Source of the DNA: Sphingomonadaceae bacterium
GTDB lineage: Bacteria > Pseudomonadota > Alphaproteobacteria > Sphingomonadales > Sphingomonadaceae
Direction of reading: 5' to 3'
Assembly: GCA_020850455.1 (NCBI GenBank)
Contig: JADZEQ010000008.1
Span: 1 to 64,000 of the forward strand
Length of the DNA stretch: 64,000 bases
In this document: piece by piece, positions 41,943 through 52,421 of the stretch
Layout: each line of letters begins with the position of its first letter
Numbering within the stretch: position 1 is the first letter of the stretch
Notes under the pieces: model-generated
Seen by the model: the letters and a program-made list of their open reading frames with translations, nothing else
Database searches by the model: none
Told to the model about the DNA's origin: nothing
Position numbers and translations under genes: made by a program

Positions 41943-43282
41943 TTCGAAGCCTCCTCCACCACGCCGCAAATATCCGCCACAACTTGTTCAACCAATGCTG
42001 CGTCATCCCCCTCCGCCATCACGCGGATCTTGGGTTCGGTGCCCGATGTCCGGATGACGAGGCGGCCATTGTCTGCCAGCCGCGCCTCCCCCTCGGCAAT
42101 CGCGGCCTTGACCGCCGCTGCGTCGAGCGGCTTGTCCCCGCGCCGATAGACGATGTTGCGCAGCAATTGCGGCACCGGTTCAAATTGGCGCAGAAATTCG
42201 CTGGCGCATTTTCCTGCATCGATCATCGCGGCGAGCAATTGCAGCGCGGCCATTGTGCCATCGCCGGTGGTCGCATGGTCCGCCAAAATCATATGGCCCG
42301 ACTGTTCGCCCCCGACATTATAGCCGCCCTGGCGCATCGCATCGAGCACATAACGGTCGCCCACCTTGGTTCGTTCGAGCCGCAACCCCTCCGCCGCTAG
42401 GCAGCGTTCCAGCCCCAAATTGGACATGACGGTCGCCACCACGCCGCCACCACGCAGGCGGCCTGTGCGGTGCCAAGCAATGCCAATCACGGCCATAATC
42501 TGGTCACCATCGATAATATGGCCATGTTCATCGACGATGATCAGCCGGTCGGCATCCCCATCCAATGCGATGCCGATGTCCGCACCCGAAGACACCACCG
42601 TTTCCTGCAATAACTGGGGGTGGGTGGAACCGCATTTATCGTTGATGTTGCGGCCGTTGGGCGCAACGCCGACCGCCACAACCTCTGCCCCCAATTCCCA
42701 TAATGCGGTCGGGCTGCTGTTATAGGCCGCGCCATTGGCGCAATCGATGGCGATTTTCAGGCCATCGAGGCGGATATGTTCGGGCAGGCTGGCCTTTACC
42801 GCGTGGATATAACGCCCGCGCGCATCCTCTATACGCCGCGCGCGGCCAATGTCCTGTGGCTGGGCGAGCGGGACTTCCCCGTCGATCAGCGCGCCAATCG
42901 CTGCTTCGTCGCTGTCGGACAATTTATAGCCATCGGGGCCGAATAATTTAATGCCATTGTCCATATAGGGGTTGTGGCTGGCCGAAATCATCACGCCGAG
43001 ATCAGCACGCATGGAGCGGGTGAGGAGCGCCACTGCCGGGGTCGGCATCGGCCCCACCTGCACCACGTCCATACCGACCGCCGTGAAACCCGCGACCATC
43101 GCATTTTCGAGCATATAGCCCGACAGGCGCGTATCCTTGCCCACCACGACGCGATGTTTGTGGCTGCCGCGCAGGAAATATTTGCCCGCCGCCATGCCGA
43201 CACGCATCGCCACCGCAGCGGTCATCGGTGCCTGATTGGTGAGGCCACGGATGCCGTCGGTACCGAAATAGCCGCTGCCCAT
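41939..43282 (-). CDS. glmM: Phosphoglucosamine mutase
   Basis: 447 residues. Converts glucosamine-6-phosphate to glucosamine-1-phosphate for UDP-GlcNAc, feeding peptidoglycan and LPS. The phosphoserine loop SASHNP puts the catalytic serine at 102, the E. coli number, supporting the ATG at 43282; ATG 43294 is an alternative. Metal-binding DGDADR and the sugar-specificity loop GGEQSGH are present. First gene of glmM-DUF1272-thiD-rnhB. Confidence 0.95.
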   Translation of the reverse strand: MGSGYFGTDGIRGLTNQAPMTAAVAMRVGMAAGKYFLRGSHKHRVVVGKDTRLSGYMLENAMVAGFTAVGMDVVQVGPMPTPAVALLTRSMRADLGVMISASHNPYMDNGIKLFGPDGYKLSDSDEAAIGALIDGEVPLAQPQDIGRARRIEDARGRYIHAVKASLPEHIRLDGLKIAIDCANGAAYNSSPTALWELGAEVVAVGVAPNGRNINDKCGSTHPQLLQETVVSSGADIGIALDGDADRLIIVDEHGHIIDGDQIMAVIGIAWHRTGRLRGGGVVATVMSNLGLERCLAAEGLRLERTKVGDRYVLDAMRQGGYNVGGEQSGHMILADHATTGDGTMAALQLLAAMIDAGKCASEFLRQFEPVPQLLRNIVYRRGDKPLDAAAVKAAIAEGEARLADNGRLVIRTSGTEPKIRVMAEGDDAALVEQVVADICGVVEEASK

Positions 43283-43409
43283 TTTTTCTGTCATCTCCCC
43301 GCTTTTGCTTCCGCTTGCGATAGGGGAAGCGCGCCGCAAAGAAAAGCGATGCGCGCCCTTTTTTGCCACCGATATTGCCAGCCACCGCCCCCTATGCCAC
43401 GAGCGGGCC

Positions 43410-44747
43410 ATGCCCATCGCACAATCGCCCGTCCCCTCCATCCCGACCCTGCGCCTGTCGGTGCTGTTCATGGTCATGCTGGTCGCGGCGGCGGGCAATA
43501 CGGCGATGCAGTCCATCCTGCCCGCGCTCGGCACCAAAATCGGCATTGCCGATGTTTGGGTCAGCCTCGCCTTTTCATGGTCGGCGCTTTTGTGGGTGAT
43601 TACCGCGCCGATGTGGGCGCGCCAGTCGGACAAACGCGGGCGCAAGATATTGATGGCATTGGGCGTTACCGGCTTTGCGACATCGATGCTGCTGTGCGGC
43701 CTGGCGCTATGGGCAGGGCTTTCGGGTTGGATGGGCGCGGCGATGACCTTCATTGTCTTTGCCCTGTTCCGCAGCCTTTATGGCGGTTTTGGCTCTGCAT
43801 CGCCGCCCGCCGTTCAAGCCTATATCGCCGCGCGTACCGATGCAGAGGAACGCACCCGCGCGCTCAGCCTCGTCGCATCTTCCTTTGGGTTGGGGACGGT
43901 GATTGGCCCGACCATCGCGCCCTATTTCATCCTGCCGATATTCGGGCTTGCCGGCCCGCTCATCATCTTTGCAGCCGTCGGCCTTGTCGTCCTTATCGCG
44001 CTGCGGCTGGTTTTGCCCGATGATACGCCCCGCTTTGCCGCGCGTGGGCAGGTCACATCCTATCCCACCGCAGGGGCGGGCGCGCCGGGCAGCTTTACCG
44101 ACGATCTGGACGGGGGTGACCTGCCGTCCGGCGTCATCCGCTGGACCGATGCCCGCGTGCGCCCATGGCATATTGCCGGGCTGGTCGGCGGCCACGCGCA
44201 GGCGATGTTTCTGGGGGTAATCGGCTTTGTGGTGCTCGACCGGCTGCATTTGCGGCACACACCCGACCTCGCCGCCGAACCGACCGGTCATGTCATGTGG
44301 GTGGGGGCGCTGGCGACCCTGCTTGCGCAATGGGGGCTCATCCCCTTGCTCAAGCTACAACCGCGTATGGCGGTGGTCAGCGGCGCGGCGATTGGCGCGG
44401 CGGGGGCAGCGATGCTCGGCTTTGCGGATGATTTGCCAACCATATCGAGCGGCTTTGCGCTGGGCCTGTTGGGCTGGGGATTATTCCGTCCCGGCTTTAC
44501 CGCCGGGGCCAGCATCGCGGTGCCGCGCGGCCTGCAGGGGCAAGTCGCGGGGCAAACCGCGTCGATCAACGGTGCGGCCTATATCGTCGCCCCGGCGATT
44601 GGCGTCCTTCTTTACAATTGGCACGCCGAAATGGCCTTTGCGCTAATGGCGCTATTGTCCGGCGCGCTCGCCATCTGGGGATGGTGGAGCTTGAAAATCC
44701 CCACCCCCAGCGACGATAGCGACAGCCTGAGCAGCGCCGAACTTTAG
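43410..44747 (+). CDS. MFS transporter
   Basis: 445 residues with twelve predicted membrane helices and a long central cytoplasmic loop (about 205-245, acidic). The family A-motif is in the first half, [13 protein letters not shown] (loop 2-3). The sequence resembles drug/metabolite proton antiporters of the DHA1 type, but substrate is not predictable. Divergent from glmM across 127 bp; convergent with the cdc48-like gene. Confidence 0.88.
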   Translation: MPIAQSPVPSIPTLRLSVLFMVMLVAAAGNTAMQSILPALGTKIGIADVWVSLAFSWSALLWVITAPMWARQSDKRGRKILMALGVTGFATSMLLCGLALWAGLSGWMGAAMTFIVFALFRSLYGGFGSASPPAVQAYIAARTDAEERTRALSLVASSFGLGTVIGPTIAPYFILPIFGLAGPLIIFAAVGLVVLIALRLVLPDDTPRFAARGQVTSYPTAGAGAPGSFTDDLDGGDLPSGVIRWTDARVRPWHIAGLVGGHAQAMFLGVIGFVVLDRLHLRHTPDLAAEPTGHVMWVGALATLLAQWGLIPLLKLQPRMAVVSGAAIGAAGAAMLGFADDLPTISSGFALGLLGWGLFRPGFTAGASIAVPRGLQGQVAGQTASINGAAYIVAPAIGVLLYNWHAEMAFALMALLSGALAIWGWWSLKIPTPSDDSDSLSSAEL

Positions 44748-44766
44748 ACGCAAAATAGCCTATTGC

Positions 44767-47088
44767 TTAGCCCTCTGCGTCACCATGTTTGGTGGCGTTG
44801 GTCGGTTTGAGCATGCCGGGTGTAAAAAATCCGATTGGCTGAATGGCAGCGGCTTTCTGTTTGATTTCGCCTGCTATTTTTTCATAGTCGCGTTCCATCT
44901 CCGCCGTCACCGTCGCGCGTGTATCGGCAAAGGCGGCATCAAAATCCGCCGCCGTCACCTTTTTGGAATCGAGCGAACGGCGCAGCGCGACCATCCCCGC
45001 CCGACGCACCAAATCCTCCAGATCCGCGCCCGAAAAACGTTCAGCCTTTTTGGCGATGGCGTCCAAATCAACATCTTTGGCGAGCGGCATGTCACGCACA
45101 TGGATGTCGAGGATGCGCCGCCGCCCCGCCGCATCGGGGACGCTGACATAGATAAGCTCATCCAACCGCCCGGGGCGGAGCAATGCAGGGTCGATCAAAT
45201 TGGGGCGGTTGGTCGCGCCGATAACCACCACCGACTGCATTTCCTCTATCCCGTCCATTTCGGCGAGCAGAGTATTGACCACCCGTTCGGTCACCTGCGG
45301 TTCGCCTGCCCCGCCCGCGCCGCGCGCCGGGACGAGCGCGTCCAATTCATCGATAAAGATGACGCAGGGCGCAACCTGTCGCGCGCGGGCAAAAAGCCGC
45401 GAGATTTGCTGCTCACTCTCCCCATACCATTTGGAGAGGAGGTCGGCCGATTTGGTGGCGATGAAATTGGCTTCGGCTTCGCGCGCGACCGCCTTGGCCA
45501 GCAAGGTTTTGCCGGTGCCCGGCGGACCATAGAGCAAAAAGCCCTTGGCCGGACGTATGCCGAGGCGGCGGAACGCATCGGGCCGCTTCATCGGCAGTTC
45601 CACCCCCTCTTGCAGCCGCTGTGCCGCCGCATCGAGCCCGCCAATATCGCTCCACCGGACATTGGGGGCCTGCACCATCACTTCGCGCATTGCGCTCGGG
45701 TGGACGCGTTTCAGTGCATTGACGAAATCATCGCGCGTTACCGACAGGCTTTCGAGCAGGTCAGCGGGAATAGCGCCCTTGCTAAGGTCAATCTGCGGGC
45801 GCAGGCGGCGCACCGCCTCCATCGCCGCTTCGCGCGCCAAGGCGGCCAAATCGGCCCCGACAAAGCCATAGGTGGTGCGCGCCAGTTCGCCCAGATCCAC
45901 CGCGGGGTCGAGTGGCATGCCGCGCGTATGGATAGCCAAAATCTCCCGCCGTCCGCGTTCATCGGGGACGCCAACCACGATTTCGCGGTCGAACCGGCCG
46001 GGACGGCGCAGCGCCTCATCAATTGCTTCGGGCCGGTTGGTCGCGGCAATCACCACCAGATTGGACCGTGGTTCCAACCCGTCCATCAGCGTCAATAATT
46101 GCGCAACCAGCCTTTTTTCCTGTTCGCCCGACACATTACCGCGCTTGGGCGCAATCGAATCGATCTCATCAATGAAGATGATCGACGGCGCGGCCTTTGC
46201 CGCCGCCTCAAACATCTCCCGCAGGCGCTTTTCGGACTCGCCATAGGCACTGCCCATGATTTCCGGGCCGTTGATCAGGAAAAATTCGGCAGCACTTTCA
46301 TTGGCAACCGCGCGGGCAAGCCGTGTCTTGCCGGTGCCGGGCGGGCCATAAAGCAGGACGCCGCGTGGCGGGTCGACCCCCAGTCGTTGGAATAATTCGG
46401 GGTGGCGCAGCGGCAGTTCGACCATTTCGCGCAATTGGTCGATGGTTTCGCCCATGCCGCCAATATCGTCATAGGTGACATCGGCGCGCACCTCCCCCTC
46501 CTCGACAAATTCGGCGCGCAGTTCAATTTCGGTATCCTCACCAATATGGACGATACCCTTGGGACTGGTGGCAACGACGTTGAGGCGGATTTCCTGCAAC
46601 GCATAAGCAGGGGCATTCAGCATCTGGCGCATCTGCGGCGGCAGGTTTTCACGCGGCAGGCGCTGCTGCGCGTTGGTGGTGACGATATCGCCCGCCACCA
46701 TCACCCGGCCAAAAAAGCTGCGCTTGAGCGCCTGCCCCGACCCTTGCAGCGACATATTGCGCTGTGCCGGGGCCAGAATGACTTTTTGCGCCACGCGGCT
46801 TTCCACCGCGCGCACCGCCACCATTTCCCCGGTCGCCACGCCGACATTGGCCCGGCTGAGCCCGTCGAGGCGAATGACATTCAGCCCCTCATCCTCCGCA
46901 TAGGGGCCGATGGCGCGCACCGCGCTCGACCTTTTGCCAGTCAATTCCACAATCGCGCCTTCCGCGATGCCAAACGCGGCAAAGGCAGTGCGCGGCAAGC
47001 GGGCGATGCCCGCCCCCGCTTCTTCGGGGCGCAAATTGGCTACCTGATATTGCCCGCTGTCATTTTGCGTCATTTTTTCGTCGGGCAC
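44767..47088 (-). CDS. Cdc48/p97-like double AAA+ ATPase
   Basis: 773 residues from GTG 47088, which has AAGGAGAG 4 nt upstream; the ATG at 47073 is too far from it. Domains: Cdc48-type N domain (1-190), D1 (Walker A GPPGTGKTRLA, Walker B IIFIDEID) and D2 (GPPGTGKTLLA, VIFIDELD). Second-region-of-homology arginines (RRPGRFDRE, LRPGRLDELI) are intact. Archaeal/eukaryotic Cdc48 unfolds proteins for degradation; bacterial homologues are known in some groups, including sphingomonads, but without clear function. Tail lacks the hydrophobic HbYX proteasome motif. Confidence 0.93.
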   Translation of the reverse strand: MPDEKMTQNDSGQYQVANLRPEEAGAGIARLPRTAFAAFGIAEGAIVELTGKRSSAVRAIGPYAEDEGLNVIRLDGLSRANVGVATGEMVAVRAVESRVAQKVILAPAQRNMSLQGSGQALKRSFFGRVMVAGDIVTTNAQQRLPRENLPPQMRQMLNAPAYALQEIRLNVVATSPKGIVHIGEDTEIELRAEFVEEGEVRADVTYDDIGGMGETIDQLREMVELPLRHPELFQRLGVDPPRGVLLYGPPGTGKTRLARAVANESAAEFFLINGPEIMGSAYGESEKRLREMFEAAAKAAPSIIFIDEIDSIAPKRGNVSGEQEKRLVAQLLTLMDGLEPRSNLVVIAATNRPEAIDEALRRPGRFDREIVVGVPDERGRREILAIHTRGMPLDPAVDLGELARTTYGFVGADLAALAREAAMEAVRRLRPQIDLSKGAIPADLLESLSVTRDDFVNALKRVHPSAMREVMVQAPNVRWSDIGGLDAAAQRLQEGVELPMKRPDAFRRLGIRPAKGFLLYGPPGTGKTLLAKAVAREAEANFIATKSADLLSKWYGESEQQISRLFARARQVAPCVIFIDELDALVPARGAGGAGEPQVTERVVNTLLAEMDGIEEMQSVVVIGATNRPNLIDPALLRPGRLDELIYVSVPDAAGRRRILDIHVRDMPLAKDVDLDAIAKKAERFSGADLEDLVRRAGMVALRRSLDSKKVTAADFDAAFADTRATVTAEMERDYEKIAGEIKQKAAAIQPIGFFTPGMLKPTNATKHGDAEG

Positions 47089-47100
47089 CGCACTCTCCTT

Positions 47101-47115
47101 TGTCGCTGTACGACA
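47101..47115. promoter_or_regulatory. Inverted repeat near the cdc48-like start
   Basis: TGTCG-CTGTA-CGACA, a perfect 5+5+5 inverted repeat just upstream of the ribosome site of the Cdc48-like gene, with another CGACA at 47125-47129. Possible operator; no known consensus assigned. Confidence 0.3.
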
Positions 47116-47191
47116 TATATAGGGCGACAAAAGCCCGAGCGCGAGGGGGACAAGATTTTCCTTTCTTGCCCGTTTGCGTCGCCCTATTAGA

Positions 47192-47219
47192 TTGCAAAAG
47201 AAAATTGCAAAAATTGCAA
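47192..47219. promoter_or_regulatory. Triple TTGCAA repeat ahead of the LysR gene
   Basis: The self-complementary hexamer TTGCAA occurs at 47192, 47205 and 47214; the last two form ATTGCAA-AAA-TTGCAAT, a 17-bp palindrome containing a T-N11-A LysR box. It is 22 bp before the LysR start, a position for autorepression. Confidence 0.45.
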
Positions 47220-47240
47220 TGAAGAGGAGACAGCGCGCAA

Positions 47241-48125
47241 ATGATGATGCGGCGACTGCCATCGCTGGCGGGGCTGGAGGCCTTTGTTGCCGTCGCGCGC
47301 CATGGCAGCGTCAAGAGCGCGGCAGCGGAACTGGCATTGTCGATGCCCGCATTATCGCGGCGGATTCAGTCGTTGGAACGCCATTTGGGCGAAGCCTTGT
47401 TTGACCGCGAACACCATGCCATGCGCCTTACCAACAGCGGCGAACGGCTGATCAGCGCGCTCAACCCCGCGCTCGATGCGCTGCGCGATGCGGTGGCGAG
47501 CGCGGTGGGGGAGAAGGATGAACTGCGCCTACGGCTCAATGTCCGGCCGCTGTTCGCGCAGCAAAGATTATTCCCGCGACTGCCCGAATTGCGCGCCGAC
47601 CACCCGCATCTGCACATCGACATCGACACATCCAACCATGCAGAGGCGCGGCTGGGCGAAGACCATGATGCCGCAATCATATTGGCGCAGGATATTGACC
47701 CCGCGCTCCACGCCATCCGGCTCGACAGCGACCATATTTTGCCGATCGCCGCGCGCCGATATGGCGACGGGCCGGACCGGATCAGCGTGCCCGAACAATT
47801 GCAGCGGATGACCGTGTTGCTCCACCGCGACATGCCCGACACATTTCGCGCATGGCGGCGCGCCATCGGCATGGAATGGCTCGAACCCCATGCGATTGAT
47901 TATTTCGATTCAGGCCCGCTGATGCTCGAAGCGGCAGCGCAGGGGGTCGGCATTGCCTTCATGCATGGCCACCACCTCAGCGATGCGCGTGATGACCGGC
48001 TGATCCGGCTGTTCGATTTCGACGTTGCCAGCCGGTATAGCTATTGGTTCGTCTGTCGCCCGCGCGCGCTGAAACGCCCGGCGGTCAAAATATTCCATGA
48101 CTGGCTGGCAAAGGCGGCAATTTAG
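47241..48125 (+). CDS. LysR-family transcriptional regulator
   Basis: 294 residues; N-terminal winged helix (LEAFVAVARHGSVKSAAAELALSMPALSRRIQSLE) and a C-terminal periplasmic-binding-protein-like effector domain. Most like the GcvA subgroup. It is divergent from the cdc48-like gene, which is the natural first candidate target, with 150 bp between them. Start codon could be any of the three successive ATGs; GAGGAG lies 12 nt before the first. Confidence 0.9.
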   Translation: MMMRRLPSLAGLEAFVAVARHGSVKSAAAELALSMPALSRRIQSLERHLGEALFDREHHAMRLTNSGERLISALNPALDALRDAVASAVGEKDELRLRLNVRPLFAQQRLFPRLPELRADHPHLHIDIDTSNHAEARLGEDHDAAIILAQDIDPALHAIRLDSDHILPIAARRYGDGPDRISVPEQLQRMTVLLHRDMPDTFRAWRRAIGMEWLEPHAIDYFDSGPLMLEAAAQGVGIAFMHGHHLSDARDDRLIRLFDFDVASRYSYWFVCRPRALKRPAVKIFHDWLAKAAI

Positions 48126-48142
48126 CCGCCACCAATTGGCGT

Positions 48143-48604
48143 TTACCCCAATGTTGCCTTAACAATCCGGCCCGGTGCGCGCGGCGGTTCGCCGGTCGGC
48201 AGCGCGTCGATATATTCCATGCCGCTTTCGACCTGCCCCCAGACGGTATATTGCCGGTCGAGGAAAGTCGCATCGTCAAACACGATGAAAAACTGGCTGT
48301 TGGCGCTGTTGGGGTCGCTGGCGCGCGCCATCGAACAGACGCCGCGCACATGCGGTTCGGCGTTGAATTCCGCGGGCAAATTGGGGTGCTTGGAACCGCC
48401 CATACCCGTGCCATTGGGGCAGCCGCCCTGTGCCATAAAGCCGGGGATGACGCGGTGAAAGCTCAACCCATCATAAAAGCCCTCTTTGGTGAGGATGCAG
48501 ATATGTTCGACATGCTTGGGTGCAAGGTCGGGACGCAGGCGGATGACGACATCCCCGCTTTGCGATCCGGTGTCGATGGTGAAGGTGAGCGTTTGGGCGG
48601 TCAT
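48143..48604 (-). CDS. Cyclophilin-type peptidyl-prolyl isomerase
   Basis: 153 residues from ATG 48604. FHRVIPGFMAQGG, the catalytic-arginine motif, plus FFIVFDDATFLD and VWGQVESGMEYID are diagnostic. No signal peptide, so cytoplasmic (PpiB-like). The frame continues upstream to 48664 but without a better start. The 224-bp gap to mgtE on the other side shows no clear magnesium riboswitch. Confidence 0.92.
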   Translation of the reverse strand: MTAQTLTFTIDTGSQSGDVVIRLRPDLAPKHVEHICILTKEGFYDGLSFHRVIPGFMAQGGCPNGTGMGGSKHPNLPAEFNAEPHVRGVCSMARASDPNSANSQFFIVFDDATFLDRQYTVWGQVESGMEYIDALPTGEPPRAPGRIVKATLG

Positions 48605-48828
48605 AAATTCTCCGAGCGTCAAATATCTTGCGCGCGCCATAGCGGGTGGGCACCGCGTCGTCACCCCCCCCTAAGATTGCAACGATGGTTTGAAAATCCA
48701 CACCCAGCAAAATTCGGTCGGGCGCATTGCCTTTGCCCCGCACCCGGCCTATCCCGCGCCACATAATTTTGCGCGCGCGAACTGGTGCGCGAATTGGGTA
48801 ACGCTGCTGGGCAAAAGGGGGGCATTGG

Positions 48829-50253
48829 ATGCGCGAAATGGATCGCCCGCCCCATGAAACCGCCCCCGCGCCCATCGACCCTGCCACGCTGCTCGATGAA
48901 GATGACCGGCTGCGGCCCGATTTTGTCCGCCGGGTTCTCACCGCGCTGGATGCTGGCGATGTCGATGGTGTGCGCGACCTTGTCCGTCCGCTCCACCCGG
49001 CGGACCGCGCCGACCTCATCGAACTGACGGGCGAAGAAGAACGCGCGGATCTGGCGCAGGCGTTGGGCGACCTGATCGACGCCGATACCTATGCCGAAAT
49101 GAACGATTATGTCCGTGAGGATATGGTCGAAACGCTGGCGCCCGAACAGGTCGCCGACATTGCTGCCGAACTCGACACCGATGACGCTGTCGCCATCATC
49201 GAGGATATGGAGGCGGCGGATCAGGCCGCCGTGCTCGCCGCCATGTCGGCGGAGGATCGGGCGGCGATAGAAGACGCCCTCTCCTATCCCGAGGAATCGG
49301 CAGGGCGCCTGATGCAGCGCGATCTGGTGGCGGTCGGCGAACATGTCAGCGTCGGCGATGTCATCGACCGGCTGCGTGAGGATGGCGACCTCACCACCGA
49401 TTTCTGGGAAATTTATATCGTTGATCCGCTGCATCGGCCGATCGGCTATTGCCAGTTGAGCTGGATTTTGCGCACCCCGCGCACCATCGCCATCACCGAC
49501 GTCATGGCGCGCCAGCAAACGCTGATCCCGGTTGATATGGATCAGGAAGAGGTGGCACTGCGCTTTCAGAAATATGCGCTGATTTCCGCTGCCGTTGTCG
49601 ATGGCGCGGGGCGGCTGGTTGGCATGATCACCGCCGACGATGTCGTCCACATCATCCAGGAAGAAGCGAGTGAGGACGTCTTGCGCCTGTCGGGCGCGGG
49701 CGAAGGGGACATCAACGAAAGCGCCGCCGAAAGCTATCGCGCGCGGGTGCGCTGGCTGATTACCAATTTGGGCACCGCGCTGGTGGCGTCCACCATCATC
49801 AGCCTGTTTGGCGGAGCAATTGAACAAATGGTCGCGCTCGCCATATTGATGCCGATTGTTGCGGGCGTCGGCGGCAATGCAGGAACCCAGACATTGGCGG
49901 TGACGGTGCGCGCCATTGCCACCAACCAATTGACCCAATCGAACACCCGTCGCGCCATCGGCCGCGAACTGACCATCGCGCTGATGAACGGGGCGACGGT
50001 GGCCCTGATCGCCGGAACCGGGGTGACATTGTGGTCGGGCGATTGGCATTTGGGTGCGGTGATTGCGGCGGCAATGTTGACCAACATCTTCATCGCCGGG
50101 CTGGCCGGTGTCCTTATCCCCGTCACGCTCGACCATTTTGATCAGGACCCGGCGGTGGCATCCTCCATCTTTGTCACCATGATTACCGATTCGATGGGCT
50201 TTTTATCGTTCCTCGGCCTTGCTGTGGCGTCGGGGCTGGTTTCCCTTGGTTAG
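48829..50253 (+). CDS. mgtE: Magnesium transporter MgtE
   Basis: 474 residues: cytoplasmic N domain of superhelical repeats (about 20-150; LHPADRADLIELTGEEER), two CBS domains (150-280), then five membrane helices with the pore motif MPIVAGVGGNAGTQ. A Mg2+-gated channel. Followed 10 bp later by the peptidase gene. GGGGGG at 48817-48822 serves as ribosome site. Confidence 0.95.
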   Translation: MREMDRPPHETAPAPIDPATLLDEDDRLRPDFVRRVLTALDAGDVDGVRDLVRPLHPADRADLIELTGEEERADLAQALGDLIDADTYAEMNDYVREDMVETLAPEQVADIAAELDTDDAVAIIEDMEAADQAAVLAAMSAEDRAAIEDALSYPEESAGRLMQRDLVAVGEHVSVGDVIDRLREDGDLTTDFWEIYIVDPLHRPIGYCQLSWILRTPRTIAITDVMARQQTLIPVDMDQEEVALRFQKYALISAAVVDGAGRLVGMITADDVVHIIQEEASEDVLRLSGAGEGDINESAAESYRARVRWLITNLGTALVASTIISLFGGAIEQMVALAILMPIVAGVGGNAGTQTLAVTVRAIATNQLTQSNTRRAIGRELTIALMNGATVALIAGTGVTLWSGDWHLGAVIAAAMLTNIFIAGLAGVLIPVTLDHFDQDPAVASSIFVTMITDSMGFLSFLGLAVASGLVSLG

Positions 50254-50263
50254 GAGAATGAAG

Positions 50264-52345
50264 ATGCGTTCCTCCCCCTTTTCCTCCACCCGTATTTTGG
50301 CGGCCTTGTGCGCATCGGCGGCGCTAACGGCCATTGCCACCCCCGCCGCCGCACGGCAGATGACGGCCGATGATCTGGCGACGCTGCCGCGCCTCGCCGC
50401 GCCCGCCGCATCGCCTGATGGGCGCTGGGTCGTCTATCAGCAAACCGACACTGACCCGCAAAGCTATGCGCGTACAACAGGCTTGTGGGTTGTATCGACT
50501 GCGGGCGGGGAGCCGGTGCGCATCGCCGATATCGATGGCGCGAATGAAAATAGCGCCGCATTTTCGCCCGATGGCCGGCGGCTCTATTTCCTGTCCAACA
50601 AAAGCGGCAAGGACCAAATTTGGTTCGTCGATATCGCGGCGGATGGCAGCGCGGGCGCCCCGGTGCAGGCGAGCGATACTTTGGCCGACATTGCCGGATT
50701 TTCGATTTCCCCCACCGGCAGTTCAATCTTAATCTGGGGTGATATTGCCCAGAATTGCGCAACTTTTGGCTGCGAGGGCAATGGCGACACCGCGACCGCC
50801 GGGCCGGGTTCGGGCCGTGTTTATGACCAGATGTTCGTCCGCCACTGGGACCAATGGGAAACACCGGGCGTTTATGCGCGCCCCTTTGTCGCGCCGATCG
50901 GCGCGGATGGGAAATTTGCCGCAGCGCCGCATGCAATTGGCGTTGGCCCGGTTGGCGACACGCCGACCAAACCCTTTGGCGGTGGGGAGGATTTGGCGTG
51001 GAGCCGCGACGGGCAAACCATCTATTTCACCCGTCGCCTGGCCGACCGGCATGAACCAACGTCCACCAACCTCGACATTTATTCGGCCCCCGCTGCGGGC
51101 GGCGACCCGGTTAATCTGACCGCGGCCAATCAGGCGACCGACACATTGGCAACGCCCTCCCCCGATGGGCGCACATTGGCCTATGTCGCCATGGCACGGC
51201 CCGGTTATGAGGCGGACCGGCAGGTTTTGATGCTGCGCGACCTACGCAATGGGACGGTGCGCGCGCTGACCCAAAATTGGGATCGTTCGGTCGACAGCAT
51301 CGTCTGGGCGGCGGATTCACGCAGCCTCTATGTCACCGCGCAAGATACGCTGCAGCACCCGCTGTTTCAGGTTGATGCGCGCAGCGGCAATGTCACCCGC
51401 CTGACCGACCGGGGCAGCGTCGGCAATGTGCAAATATTGCCCAGCGGTGCCTTGCTTTATGTCATCAATTCCATCACCGAACCGCCCGCATTGGTGCTGC
51501 GCGCGCGCGATGGACAGACCCGCCGTATCGCCGACCCGGCGGGTGCGCGCATGGCGGGTATCGACCCGATGCGCTATGAAATCTTTAGCTTTACCGGTGC
51601 CAATGGCGACACCGTCTGGGGGCAGACCATCGTCCCTGCTAATGCGCCCGCCGGGCATTTGCCGACCGTCCTCCTCGTCCATGGGGGGCCGCAGGGCAGC
51701 TTTGGCAATAGCTGGTCGACCCGCTGGAACCCGATGTTGTTTGCCGCACCGGGCAATGCCGTCATCACCATCGATTTCCATGGATCGACGGGATATGGTC
51801 AGGCCTTTACCGACAGCATCAATCGCAATTGGGGCGGATGGCCGCTCGAGGATTTGCGTCTGGGCATGACCGCCGCCGCTGCCGCCAATCCGGCGGTTGA
51901 CCCTGCCAATGCCTGTGCGGCGGGCGGCAGCTATGGCGGCTATATGATGAACTGGATCGCCGGCAATTGGCCCGATGGCTTCAAATGCCTCATCACCCAT
52001 GCCGGGGTGTTCGACTTGCGCGCCATGGCCTTGGAGACAGAGGAACTATGGTTTGACGAATGGGAAAATGGCGGCCCGTGGTGGAGCCGACCCGATGCGG
52101 AACGCTGGAACCCGGTCAACCACATCCAGAACTGGCGCACGCCGACATTGGTCATCCATGGCGAACGTGACTTCCGCATCCCCTATACCCAAGGGCTGGC
52201 GGCCTTCACCGCGCTGCAACGGCAGGGGATTGAAAGCCGCCTCCTCATCTACCCCGACGAAAACCACTGGATTTTGCGCGGGCGCAATTCGGTACAATGG
52301 TATCGTGAAGTTTTGGGCTGGATAGCGGGCCATACGCGGCGCTGA
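50264..52345 (+). CDS. S9-family peptidase (DPP/acylaminoacyl type)
   Basis: 693 residues, exported: signal peptide with AAALTAIATPAAA-type cleavage. An N-terminal beta-propeller (about 25-430; repeated SPDGR motifs) caps a C-terminal alpha/beta-hydrolase with nucleophile Ser in GGSYGGY and catalytic His in DENHWI. Cleaves oligopeptides, likely in the periplasm. Start at 50264 has TAGGAG at 7 nt; ATG 50258 sits too near it. Confidence 0.93.
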   Translation: MRSSPFSSTRILAALCASAALTAIATPAAARQMTADDLATLPRLAAPAASPDGRWVVYQQTDTDPQSYARTTGLWVVSTAGGEPVRIADIDGANENSAAFSPDGRRLYFLSNKSGKDQIWFVDIAADGSAGAPVQASDTLADIAGFSISPTGSSILIWGDIAQNCATFGCEGNGDTATAGPGSGRVYDQMFVRHWDQWETPGVYARPFVAPIGADGKFAAAPHAIGVGPVGDTPTKPFGGGEDLAWSRDGQTIYFTRRLADRHEPTSTNLDIYSAPAAGGDPVNLTAANQATDTLATPSPDGRTLAYVAMARPGYEADRQVLMLRDLRNGTVRALTQNWDRSVDSIVWAADSRSLYVTAQDTLQHPLFQVDARSGNVTRLTDRGSVGNVQILPSGALLYVINSITEPPALVLRARDGQTRRIADPAGARMAGIDPMRYEIFSFTGANGDTVWGQTIVPANAPAGHLPTVLLVHGGPQGSFGNSWSTRWNPMLFAAPGNAVITIDFHGSTGYGQAFTDSINRNWGGWPLEDLRLGMTAAAAANPAVDPANACAAGGSYGGYMMNWIAGNWPDGFKCLITHAGVFDLRAMALETEELWFDEWENGGPWWSRPDAERWNPVNHIQNWRTPTLVIHGERDFRIPYTQGLAAFTALQRQGIESRLLIYPDENHWILRGRNSVQWYREVLGWIAGHTRR

Positions 52346-52354
52346 TGATTGCGG

Positions 52355-52380
52355 ATGGGGTGGGCAAAGCCCCACCCCAT
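52355..52380 (+). terminator. Hairpin after the S9 peptidase gene
   Basis: ATGGGGTGGG-C-AAA-G-CCCCACCCCAT, a strong GC stem without a T-run, 10 bp after the peptidase stop. It may terminate weakly, or protect the 3' end; valS begins 42 bp later. Confidence 0.45.
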
Positions 52381-52421
52381 GCCCCTTGCGGCAATGCAGC
52401 ATTGGCCGCTAAGGGCAGCGC

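Noticed and set aside
48605..48828. Magnesium riboswitch before mgtE
   Set aside because: No recognisable M-box elements or terminator/anti-terminator pair; only a GC-rich imperfect hairpin near 48768-48795.
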